62,655 nt of DNA, taken from assembly GCA_029939995.1 (NCBI GenBank), contig JAOZRW010000009.1, forward strand, positions 698 through 63,352, in the 5' to 3' direction. This DNA comes from Acidimicrobiia bacterium. Lineage in GTDB: Bacteria > Actinomycetota > Acidimicrobiia > Spongiisociales > UBA5794. This document shows positions 36,016 to 43,537 of the stretch, in pieces. The notes below the pieces were generated by a model that made no database searches, was not told where the DNA came from, and worked only from the letters and a program-made list of their open reading frames with translations. Both the position numbers and the translations under genes were made by a program. Position 1 is the stretch's first letter. Every line of letters begins with the position of its first letter.

Positions 36016-37359
36016 ATGGACCAGGCACAGACACCGGGTATGAAGACGTTCTTGATCGTCTGGGGCGGGCAGCTCGTCTCGCTCGTCGGTACCAGTCTGA
36101 CGGCGTTCGCCCTCAGCATCTTCGTGTTCCAACAGACCGGCTCGGTCACCCAGTTGGCGACGGTGCTCCTCGCGTCGCATCTACCCGCGCTGCTCATCAC
36201 GCCGTTCGCCGGAACGATCGTCGATCGTTGGGATCGCAGGAAGGCGATGATCCTCGCGGACGCAGGTGCCGCCATCGGCACGGCCGTTCTCGTGGGTTTC
36301 TACCTCGCCGGTTCTCTCTCCGTCTGGAACATCGCGCTCGCCGTGGGGATCTCGGGGTTGTTCCAGGCCTTCCAATGGCCCGCGTACTCGGCGGCGATGG
36401 CCGTGCTGGTGCCCAAAGAACAGTTCGGCAGGGCCTCCGGACTCGTGCAACTGGCCGAAGCGCTCGGAGAGTTGGGCGGTCCGATCCTCGCCGGTTTCGT
36501 TCTCGCGTTCTCGGGGATCGGCCTCGTGTTCGCCGTCGACGTGGCGACGTTCTTCTTCGCCATCGGAACGTTGCTGATCACCCGGTTCCCGACACCGATC
36601 GAGACCGAGGCGGGAGCCGCAGGCACCGGGAGCTTCTGGCACGAGACCGTGTACGGGTTCCGCTATCTCTTCACCCGGCGCGGCCTCTTCGCGTTGCTGC
36701 TCGTGTTCGCCGTCGTCAATTTCGCTTTCGGATTCATGGGTCCGCTGTTCATCCCGCTCGGACTGTCGCTCACCTCGGAGGCCGGCCTCGGCACGGCGTT
36801 CTCCGTCGCGGCCTCCGGCATGTTGATCGGATCGGTCGTGGCGAGCGCATGGGGAGGCCCGAAGAAACGCGTGCGCGGCCTCGTCGTCGGGGGAGCGCTT
36901 CTCGGTCTCGCTTTCGCCGCCATCGGGCTCTCGCCGTCGATCTACTGGGTCACCGTCGTCATGTTCCTGGGGATGTTCCTCACGCCGACCATCAATGCCA
37001 CGAGCCAGGCGCTCTGGCTGGCGAAGGTGGAGGCGGATCTTCAGGGCCGTGTCGCCGCGGTGCGGCGGTTCATCGCCCAGGCGGCCATTCCCCTCGCCTA
37101 CGTGCTCGTCGGACCGCTCTCGGACCGGGTCTTCGAGCCGCTCATGGCCGACGGCGGGAGGTGGGCCGATTCGATCGGGAGGATCATCGGCTCGGGCGCG
37201 GGGCGCGGCTACGCACTCTTCTTCGTCGTGATCGGCGTCACGGTGATCGCCGTCGTGCTCGGATCGTGGATGTACCCGCCGCTGCGCAACCTGGAGCGAG
37301 ACATCCCCGACGCCGTGCAGGAGCCCGAGCCGACGGCCGCCGAAGGACCCGCCGTGTGA
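36016..37359 (+). CDS. MFS transporter (MFS_3/macrolide-efflux-like)
   Basis: The roughly 447-aa protein has about 12 transmembrane helices and the Asp-Arg-rich loop FAGTIVDRWDRRKAMILAD between helices 2 and 3, typical of the MFS_3 enterobactin/macrolide exporter group. The substrate is unknown. The ORF-track start lies antisense to the lipoprotein gene. I use ATG 36016 (MDQAQTPGMKTF); ATG 36040 or 35953 are possible and none has a clear Shine-Dalgarno. TATGGT at 35952 may be the -10. Confidence 0.8.
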   Translation: MDQAQTPGMKTFLIVWGGQLVSLVGTSLTAFALSIFVFQQTGSVTQLATVLLASHLPALLITPFAGTIVDRWDRRKAMILADAGAAIGTAVLVGFYLAGSLSVWNIALAVGISGLFQAFQWPAYSAAMAVLVPKEQFGRASGLVQLAEALGELGGPILAGFVLAFSGIGLVFAVDVATFFFAIGTLLITRFPTPIETEAGAAGTGSFWHETVYGFRYLFTRRGLFALLLVFAVVNFAFGFMGPLFIPLGLSLTSEAGLGTAFSVAASGMLIGSVVASAWGGPKKRVRGLVVGGALLGLAFAAIGLSPSIYWVTVVMFLGMFLTPTINATSQALWLAKVEADLQGRVAAVRRFIAQAAIPLAYVLVGPLSDRVFEPLMADGGRWADSIGRIIGSGAGRGYALFFVVIGVTVIAVVLGSWMYPPLRNLERDIPDAVQEPEPTAAEGPAV

Positions 37360-37365
37360 TAGGTT
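37360..37365 (+). promoter_or_regulatory. Leaderless -10 (TAGGTT) for cofG
   Basis: TAGGTT begins on the base after the MFS stop and ends 6 nt before the cofG ATG at 37372. No Shine-Dalgarno is present, so cofG can be transcribed apart from the MFS gene. Confidence 0.6.
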
Positions 37366-37371
37366 CGCTCG

Positions 37372-38508
37372 ATGCCCTTTCCGGCGCCCGACCCAGAACT
37401 CGCGGTTCGCTTCCTCGATGGTGATGCCGACACGGCGCCGCTCTTCGCCGAAGCGCGCCGCCTGCGAGACGGAGGGAAAGGGAGGGTCGTCACATACAGC
37501 AGGAAGGTGTTCGTGCCCGTCACCACCATGTGCCGGGATCGGTGCAGCTACTGCACCTTCGCGAAACCCCCCGGCGCCGGAGGAGCCTATCTGACGGACG
37601 ACGAGGTGATGACGGTCGTCCGGGCGGGGGAGGCCGGGGGATGCACCGAAGCCCTCTTCACCCTCGGTGACCGGCCGGAGGACCGATGGCCGGCAGCGAG
37701 AGCCTTCCTCGACCGGGTGGGCCACGACACGACCTTGTCGTACGTCCGCCATCTCACCGAGCGGGTCTTCGCTGAGACCGGCGTGTTCCCGCACGCCAAC
37801 CCGGGCCTGATGGACGAGGAAACCCAACGAGGCCTTCGTCGATCGAACCCCAGCCTCGGATTGATGCTCGAGAACATCTCTCAGCGCCTCATGGAACCGG
37901 GCATGCCGCATCACGACTGCCCCGACAAGGAACCGTCCGCGCGAATGGAGACTATCGAGACGGCCGGTCGTCTCCGCATCCCGTTCACGACCGGCGTGCT
38001 CGTGGGAATCGGAGAGACCGGGGCAGAGATCGTCGACAGCCTCTTCGCACTCGAAGCCGTTCACCGGCGGTGGGGTCACCTGCAAGAGATCATCGTGCAG
38101 AACTTCCGGCCGAAGGCGGACACGCGCATGCGCCACGCATCTCCCCCGACCGTCCGATGGTTCGCCACGGTCGTGGCGCTGACGCGATGGATCTTCGGAC
38201 CGGAGATGAACGTCCAGGTCCCGCCGAACCTCACGGCCGACTTCGCGATGTACCTCGATGCCGGAATCAACGACTGGGGCGGTGTCTCGCCGCTCACGAT
38301 CGACTGGGTGAACCCCGAAGCGCCCTGGCCGCATCTCGATCGTCTCAGGTCCGTGACGGAACACGCCGGTTTCGACCTGCGGCAGCGGATGCCCGTGTAT
38401 CCGGAGTTCATCGCGCCCGAATGGATCGACCCGGCGGTTCTCGCGCGGCTCGTCTCCGTGACGGACGACCGGGGGTACGCTCTCGTCGAGGAGATAGAGC
38501 CGACATGA
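37372..38508 (+). CDS. cofG: FO synthase subunit 1 (CofG), radical SAM
   Basis: The 378-aa radical SAM enzyme has its cluster motif as CRDRCSYC (Cys54, 58, 61), followed by CofG features (YSRKVFVPVT, SLGLMLENIS, PDKEPSAR, QNFRPK, WGGVSPLT). With CofH it makes FO, the deazaflavin chromophore of F420, from tyrosine and the flavin precursor 5-amino-6-ribitylaminouracil. In mycobacteria CofG and CofH are fused as FbiC; here they are separate genes joined by an ATGA overlap. Start ATG 37372 has a leaderless promoter. Confidence 0.93.
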   Translation: MPFPAPDPELAVRFLDGDADTAPLFAEARRLRDGGKGRVVTYSRKVFVPVTTMCRDRCSYCTFAKPPGAGGAYLTDDEVMTVVRAGEAGGCTEALFTLGDRPEDRWPAARAFLDRVGHDTTLSYVRHLTERVFAETGVFPHANPGLMDEETQRGLRRSNPSLGLMLENISQRLMEPGMPHHDCPDKEPSARMETIETAGRLRIPFTTGVLVGIGETGAEIVDSLFALEAVHRRWGHLQEIIVQNFRPKADTRMRHASPPTVRWFATVVALTRWIFGPEMNVQVPPNLTADFAMYLDAGINDWGGVSPLTIDWVNPEAPWPHLDRLRSVTEHAGFDLRQRMPVYPEFIAPEWIDPAVLARLVSVTDDRGYALVEEIEPT

Positions 38509-40388
38509 ACGAGATCACATTCGTCCGCATGCGTCCGGCGGAAGCCGTCACTGAGGAGTGGGCGAACGCCAGGCATCGGGAGGGCTCCACCGCGGTCGAG
38601 GTCCAAGCTCCGACGCGAGAAGACACAGATGCCGCCCACGGCGCCGGCCTCCTGTGCGTCTCCGGGAGCCCCGATGACGTCGGTGCCGTCGCTTTTGCCG
38701 TCGACCCGGCGACGGCGCTCGCTCTCGGCGAGGGGGATGTGCCCGGATGGCGGCTGACGATCGTCGACGACGTCGATCGCGCCGCGACGATCGACGGGCT
38801 TGCACGCACGCAGGCGGCATTCCTGCGCGTACGGCGAAGCAGGGTCGCTTCCGGTGCCCGGTTGGCCGAGCTACCCGGCATCGACCCGCGGGTATCGACG
38901 TTCGTCGACACGGTCGAAGAGGCCCTCGTCGCCATCGAGGACGGAGCGACGGACCTGCTGCTGCGGGGATGGGACAGCGGGACGCTCGGTCAACTTCGAG
39001 ACGTCTGCCCCTACCCGCTCGTGGAGCGAACGGCGCTGCCGACCGGCCTTCCGGTCGATGCGGTGCGCGAGCACCTGCAGCCGGAGCAACTCAAGGTCTA
39101 TCTCGACCTCGTCGACGCGTCCGGGGCCGCGCGGCCGCGTACCGGGTGGGCGATCGGGCGAGATCTCCCCGCTCCGCATCCGCCCGGCCGCATCTCGGCC
39201 CAATGGAACGACGACGCGTGGGCGAGGGACCCGCACCTCGGAGGCGGGGACGCCATCGGCACGGAACTGCGCGGCATCCTCGACCGGTCGCTCGAAGGGA
39301 CCCGCCCGAACCGCGACGAGGTCGAGCGCCTGTTCGAGTCCAGGGGGACGGAGGTCGACGCGATCGCGTCGGTCGCCGACATCCTCAGGCAACGGGTCAA
39401 CGGCGACACCGTTTCGTTCGTCGTCAACCGCAACATCAACTACACGAACCAGTGCAGCTACCGCTGCGGGTTCTGCGCATTCTCGAAAGGGCCCCGGTCG
39501 CTGAACCTGCGGGAGGATCCCTACCTGCTCAGCATCCCCCACATCGTTGAGCGGGCGGTCGATGCCTGGAACCGCGGGGCGACGGAGGTCTGCCTCCAGG
39601 GGGGGATCCACCCGGACTTCACCGGAGAGTTCTACCTGACGGTCGTCGAAGCGATCAAGGACGCCGTCCCGGGCATGCACATCCACGGCTTCACGCCGCT
39701 CGAGGTGTGGCAGGGCGCCACCACACTGGGGATCCCCGTTCGCGAGTTTCTCACGATGCTGCGCGATGCCGGTCTCGGGACCCTGCCGGGTACCGCAGCC
39801 GAGATCCTGGACGACCGGATCCGCGAGCACCTGTGCCCCGACAAGATCCGGACGGCACAGTGGGCGGAGGTGATGCTCGTTGCCCACGATCTCGGGTTGC
39901 GATCGACCGCCACCATGATGTTCGGCCACATCGACGACACGGCTTCGTGGGCGAACCACATCGAAGTTCTCCGCGGCATCCAGCAGCGGACGGGCGGTTT
40001 CACGGAATTCGTGCCGCTTCCGTTCGTCCACATGGGGGCGCCGATCTACGTGCGCGGTCGCGCACGCCCCGGCCCCACCTGGGATGAGGTCGTCCTCGTT
40101 CACGCCGTCTCCCGGATCGCGTTCGACGGGTTGATCGAGAACATCCAGGCGTCGTGGGTGAAGATCGGGCTCGAGTCCGGGTTGACGCTCCTCAACGCCG
40201 GAGCGAACGACCTCGGGGGCACCTTGATGGACGAGTACATCTCCGCCGCGGCCGGAGCCTCCCACGGGACCATGATGGACGCCGGGAGCTTCGTCGCCGC
40301 CATCGAATCGATCGGACGAACACCACAGCAGCGCACCACGCTCTACCGTTCCGCTCCGACGATCCGACTCGTTGGAGAGAGCCCGTGA
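38505..40388 (+). CDS. cofH: FO synthase subunit 2 (CofH) with a roughly 245-aa extra N-terminal domain
   Basis: The 627-aa protein ends with a complete CofH radical SAM module starting near residue 255 (RNINYTNQCSYRCGFC; Cys317, 321, 324; then GGIHPDF, FTPLEVWQGA). Ordinary CofH has its Cys motif near residue 70-80, so about 245 residues are added. That extension has an alternating strand-helix pattern, no Cys triad and no family I recognise; residues 200-225 (LVDASGAARPRTGW) vaguely recall the linker of fused FbiC. The start is ATG 38505, overlapping cofG as ATGA; GTGA joins it to the TetR gene. Confidence 0.88.
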   Translation: MNEITFVRMRPAEAVTEEWANARHREGSTAVEVQAPTREDTDAAHGAGLLCVSGSPDDVGAVAFAVDPATALALGEGDVPGWRLTIVDDVDRAATIDGLARTQAAFLRVRRSRVASGARLAELPGIDPRVSTFVDTVEEALVAIEDGATDLLLRGWDSGTLGQLRDVCPYPLVERTALPTGLPVDAVREHLQPEQLKVYLDLVDASGAARPRTGWAIGRDLPAPHPPGRISAQWNDDAWARDPHLGGGDAIGTELRGILDRSLEGTRPNRDEVERLFESRGTEVDAIASVADILRQRVNGDTVSFVVNRNINYTNQCSYRCGFCAFSKGPRSLNLREDPYLLSIPHIVERAVDAWNRGATEVCLQGGIHPDFTGEFYLTVVEAIKDAVPGMHIHGFTPLEVWQGATTLGIPVREFLTMLRDAGLGTLPGTAAEILDDRIREHLCPDKIRTAQWAEVMLVAHDLGLRSTATMMFGHIDDTASWANHIEVLRGIQQRTGGFTEFVPLPFVHMGAPIYVRGRARPGPTWDEVVLVHAVSRIAFDGLIENIQASWVKIGLESGLTLLNAGANDLGGTLMDEYISAAAGASHGTMMDAGSFVAAIESIGRTPQQRTTLYRSAPTIRLVGESP

Positions 40389-40966
40389 CCCATCGCGCCG
40401 ACGCGACCAAGGACCAGCTGTTCGACGCGGCCGTGCGACTGTTCCGCGAACTGGGATACGAAGAGACATCGCATGCGGACATCTCCGCGGAGGCGGACAT
40501 CGGCCGCACGACGTTCTACGAGCACTTCGCCTCCAAGGAGGATCTCCTCGTCCAACTCGTGCAACGCGATCTTCCCGCCCTCATCGATGAGATGCTCGAC
40601 GAAGTCGATCGCGAGCTCCCCGCATCCGAACGGCTCCGTTCTCTGACCGTGAGGTTCGTCGAATTCGTCGGAACCGATCATCTCGGCTTGATCCTGCACA
40701 CGGAGGTGCCACGGCTCTCCGACGAGGCCCAGTCGGCGATCGCCGAATCGCATCGCGCCCTCTCGAGCGAGGTGATGGACATCTACCGCTCCGGGGTCAT
40801 GTCGGGGGAATTCGCCGAGATGCCGGGACCGGTCGTCGGGAGACTGATCCAGGAGACGATGATGGTCGGCGGTCGCGTCGTGATGGACCTTCCCGAACCG
40901 AAGGCGCAGATCCACGACGTCGCCAACGCAACGGCGGATTTCCTCGTCAACGGCCTCCGACGCTGA
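40385..40966 (+). CDS. TetR/AcrR family regulator
   Basis: The 193-aa protein has an N-terminal helix-turn-helix (FRELGYEETSHADISAEADIGRTTFYEHFASKEDL, residues 20-54) typical of TetR repressors, and a helical ligand domain. GTG 40385 overlaps the cofH stop as GTGA, so regulator and F420 biosynthesis genes are co-translated. It may repress its own operon through the cofG promoter, but no clear dyad is seen there. The ligand is unknown. Confidence 0.9.
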   Translation: MTHRADATKDQLFDAAVRLFRELGYEETSHADISAEADIGRTTFYEHFASKEDLLVQLVQRDLPALIDEMLDEVDRELPASERLRSLTVRFVEFVGTDHLGLILHTEVPRLSDEAQSAIAESHRALSSEVMDIYRSGVMSGEFAEMPGPVVGRLIQETMMVGGRVVMDLPEPKAQIHDVANATADFLVNGLRR

Positions 40967-41016
40967 TCCTGCGATCGAAAGAGCGCGGCAGTCGTTCCAC
41001 GCGCACCGATCTCCGG

Positions 41017-41022
41017 TAGCCT
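41017..41022 (+). promoter_or_regulatory. -10 element (TAGCCT) for the tRNA gene
   Basis: TAGCCT ends 9 nt before the first base of the tRNA, a normal distance to a transcription start. The -35 is weak (GTTCCA at 17 bp). Confidence 0.4.
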
Positions 41023-41031
41023 TCGCCCCGC

Positions 41032-41105
41032 GGGCCCGTAGCTCAGTTGGTCAGAGCAGGCGACTCATAATCGCTCGGTCGCAGGTTCGAGTCCTGCCGG
41101 GCCCA
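41032..41105 (+). tRNA. tRNA-Ile2 (CAT anticodon, expected lysidine-modified)
   Basis: The cloverleaf is complete: acceptor GGGCCCG/CGGGCCC, D arm GCTC-GAGC, anticodon stem GGCGA/TCGCT around loop CTCATAA, T arm GCAGG-TTCGAGT-CCTGC, discriminator A. Anticodon CAT is at 41066-41068. The anticodon arm GGCGACTCATAATCGCT is that of bacterial tRNA-Ile2 rather than elongator tRNA-Met, and there is no GGG/CCC anticodon stem of an initiator. It would decode AUA after TilS modification. CCA is not encoded. Confidence 0.85.
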
Positions 41106-41193
41106 CCGACACCCTGAGGCGCTTCCGGCCGCCCGCCGGATTCGCGCGGCTCCCGTTCTCGTAGGATGGTGTCAGCCGTTGACAAGGAGCGCC

Positions 41194-42813
41194 ATGTCTG
41201 AGTTCCAGTACGAGCCGATGTTCCAGTTGGGTGCCGACGAGACGGAGTACCGCCGGCTCGACATCGAGGGTTTGGTCGACAAGACGAAGGTGGGGGATCG
41301 GGAGATCCTGACGATCGATCCGGAGGCGCTGCGGCTGCTGGCAGCGGAGGCCGTCCACGACGTCTCTCACCTCTTCCGCCCGGCCCATCTGGCCCAGTTG
41401 CGCAAGATCCTCGACGATCCCGAGGCCTCCGACAACGACCGGTTCGTGGCGCTCGAGATGCTGAAGAACGCCGTCGTCGCTTCGGAGATGGTGCTGCCGT
41501 CGTGTCAGGACACGGGGACGGCCATCGTGCACGGTCACAAGGGCGAGAGCGTGTTCACCGGCGCCGACGACGCCGAGTGGCTCTCCCACGGTATCCACGA
41601 CACGTACACCGGCACGAACCTGCGCTACTCGCAGATGGCTCCGATCTCCATGTTCGAGGAGCGCAACACCGGGAACAACCTGCCCGCGCAGATCGAGATC
41701 GAATCCGTACCCGGGGATGAGTACGAGTTCGAGTTCGTCACCAAGGGCGGCGGATCGGCGAACAAGACCTTCCTGTATCAGAAGACGAAGGCGGTCCTCA
41801 ACCCCGAATCGCTGACGGCCTTCGTGGACGAAGCGATCCGGTCGCTCGGTACGGCGGCATGCCCTCCCTATCACCTGGCCATCGTGGTCGGCGGAACGTC
41901 CGCCGAGTTGAATCTCAAGACGGTGAAGCTTGCAAGCACGAAGTACCTCGACGCGCTGCCGACGACCGGAAACGAGTACGGCCGGGCGTTCCGGGATCTC
42001 GAATGGGAGCAGCGGATCCTCCAGATGACCCGTGAAGTCGGCATCGGGGCCCAGTTCGGCGGCAAGTACTTCTGTCACGACGTTCGGGTGATCCGACTCC
42101 CGCGCCACGGTGCCTCGTGTCCGGTCGGCGTGGGCGTCTCGTGCTCGGCCGATCGACAGGTCAAGGCCAGGATCAGCGGCGAGGGGGTCTTCCTGGAGGC
42201 GCTCGAGCGCGATCCGGCACGCTTCCTCCCCGAACCCGACGCAATCGCCGAGCCGGCGGAGGCGGTCGCCATCGACCTCGAGCGTCCCATGAGCGAGATC
42301 CGGGCCGAACTGTCGAAGTACCCGGTCGGGACCCGGCTCGCGTTGACCGGAACGATCGTTGTCGGACGCGACATCGCCCACGCCAAGATCGCGGAGCGCC
42401 TCGACGCCGGCGAGGAGATGCCCCAGTACCTGAAGGATCACATCATCTACTACGCCGGGCCGGCCAAGACTCCGGAAGGCTACGCGTCGGGCTCGTTCGG
42501 GCCGACCACGGCCGGTCGGATGGATCCGTACGTCGATCGCTTCCAGGCCGCGGGTGGCAGCCTCGTGATGCTCGCAAAGGGCAACCGGTCGAAACAGGTC
42601 ACCGACGCCTGTGAGAAGTACGGCGGCTTCTACCTCGGTTCGATCGGCGGGCCGGCGGCGATCCTCGCCAAAGACCGCATCCGCGCCGTCGAGGTTCTCG
42701 AGTACCCGGAACTGGGCATGGAGGCCGTCTGGAAGATCGAGGTCGAGGACTTCCCGGCGTTCATCATCGTCGACGACAAGGGCAACGACTTCTACGCACA
42801 GTTCATGCCGTAG
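41194..42813 (+). CDS. Fumarate hydratase, class I (single-chain, Fe-S)
   Basis: The 539-aa protein matches single-chain class I fumarases of the FumA type. [10 protein letters not shown] holds one cluster Cys near residue 105; [12 protein letters not shown] and a second Cys region ([14 protein letters not shown]) follow in the alpha part. The beta part has [21 protein letters not shown] and GGPAAILA. It interconverts fumarate and malate in the TCA cycle with an oxygen-sensitive 4Fe-4S cluster. ATG 41194 has AAGGAG 5 nt before it and TAGGAT (41162) as a possible -10. Confidence 0.92.
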   Translation: MSEFQYEPMFQLGADETEYRRLDIEGLVDKTKVGDREILTIDPEALRLLAAEAVHDVSHLFRPAHLAQLRKILDDPEASDNDRFVALEMLKNAVVASEMVLPSCQDTGTAIVHGHKGESVFTGADDAEWLSHGIHDTYTGTNLRYSQMAPISMFEERNTGNNLPAQIEIESVPGDEYEFEFVTKGGGSANKTFLYQKTKAVLNPESLTAFVDEAIRSLGTAACPPYHLAIVVGGTSAELNLKTVKLASTKYLDALPTTGNEYGRAFRDLEWEQRILQMTREVGIGAQFGGKYFCHDVRVIRLPRHGASCPVGVGVSCSADRQVKARISGEGVFLEALERDPARFLPEPDAIAEPAEAVAIDLERPMSEIRAELSKYPVGTRLALTGTIVVGRDIAHAKIAERLDAGEEMPQYLKDHIIYYAGPAKTPEGYASGSFGPTTAGRMDPYVDRFQAAGGSLVMLAKGNRSKQVTDACEKYGGFYLGSIGGPAAILAKDRIRAVEVLEYPELGMEAVWKIEVEDFPAFIIVDDKGNDFYAQFMP

Positions 42814-42837
42814 CAGACCGCCGGCTTCGAAGGCATT

Positions 42838-42852
42838 CCGGAGAAACTCCGG
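42838..42852 (+). terminator. Small hairpin after the fumarase gene
   Basis: CCGGAG-AAA-CTCCGG is a perfect 6-bp stem with a 3-nt loop, 25 bp past the fumarase stop. It lacks a T-tract. TATGAT at 42877-42882 further down is a plausible -10 for osmC. Confidence 0.35.
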
Positions 42853-42954
42853 CCCCGTAGGCGCGAGGTGCCCGCGTATGATGAAGGGAGGGCGTCCGAC
42901 CGAGATGTCGACGATCGACCGTTGACGCCGCGATAACTCCCCAACGGAAGGACG

Positions 42955-43392
42955 ATGCAGATGAAGAGCACGGCAACAGCGAACTGGAAGGGCGACCTCT
43001 TCGGTGGCTCGGGCACGGTCGATTTCAAGAGCGGAGCGGCCGGCCCGCTGCCCGTCAGCTGGGCCAGCAGGACCGAAGAAGCGGCAGGGAAGACGAGCCC
43101 GGAAGAGATGATCGCGGCGGCTCACGCCGCGTGCTTCTCGATGGCGTTCTCCAACGAGCTGGCCGGAGCGGGATTCCCCCCGGAGAACCTCGACACGAAA
43201 GCGGTCGCGACCTTCACGAAGGGCGACGACGGATTCCGGATCCGCTCGATGGCGCTGTCCGTCGAAGCGACCATACCGGGCATCGACGCCGACACCTTCG
43301 CGGAGAAGGCCGAGGCGGCCAAGAACGGATGCCCTGTGAGCAATGCTCTCAAAGGGAACGTGGAGATCACTCTGGACGCCAAGCTCGTCTGA
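42955..43392 (+). CDS. OsmC/Ohr family peroxiredoxin
   Basis: The 145-aa protein has the OsmC catalytic pair: Cys60 in AAHAACFSM and Cys126 in NGCPVSNAL, plus Arg39 and the EE after it. It reduces organic hydroperoxides with thiols or lipoyl partners. GGAAGGACG precedes ATG 42955; ATG 42961 is also possible. A strong TTCG-loop terminator follows the stop, so it is probably monocistronic. Confidence 0.92.
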   Translation: MQMKSTATANWKGDLFGGSGTVDFKSGAAGPLPVSWASRTEEAAGKTSPEEMIAAAHAACFSMAFSNELAGAGFPPENLDTKAVATFTKGDDGFRIRSMALSVEATIPGIDADTFAEKAEAAKNGCPVSNALKGNVEITLDAKLV

Positions 43393-43416
43393 CCCGGCGA
43401 ATCTCCCATGAACTGA

Positions 43417-43442
43417 GAGCGGAGGGCTTCGGCCCTCCGCTC
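43417..43442 (+). terminator. Strong TTCG-loop hairpin terminator after osmC
   Basis: GAGCGGAGGGC and GCCCTCCGCTC form a perfect 11-bp stem around the TTCG tetraloop, 25 bp past the osmC stop. The U-tract is missing, as is common in actinobacterial terminators. Confidence 0.8.
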
Positions 43443-43537
43443 CGTCAATGGGACCTCTGGATCTGGGCACCGCCCGCCATATCTAGCATTGTTGTGCGCA
43501 GCAGCAACACGGGCATCACGCTCGAGGAGAGAGAGTC

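Noticed and set aside
36181-38364. 727-aa minus-strand ORF
   Set aside because: Antisense to the MFS and cofG genes, with a highly charged composition typical of shadow frames.
41065-43470. 801-aa minus-strand ORF
   Set aside because: Antisense to the fumarase and osmC genes with no recognisable motif; a shadow frame.
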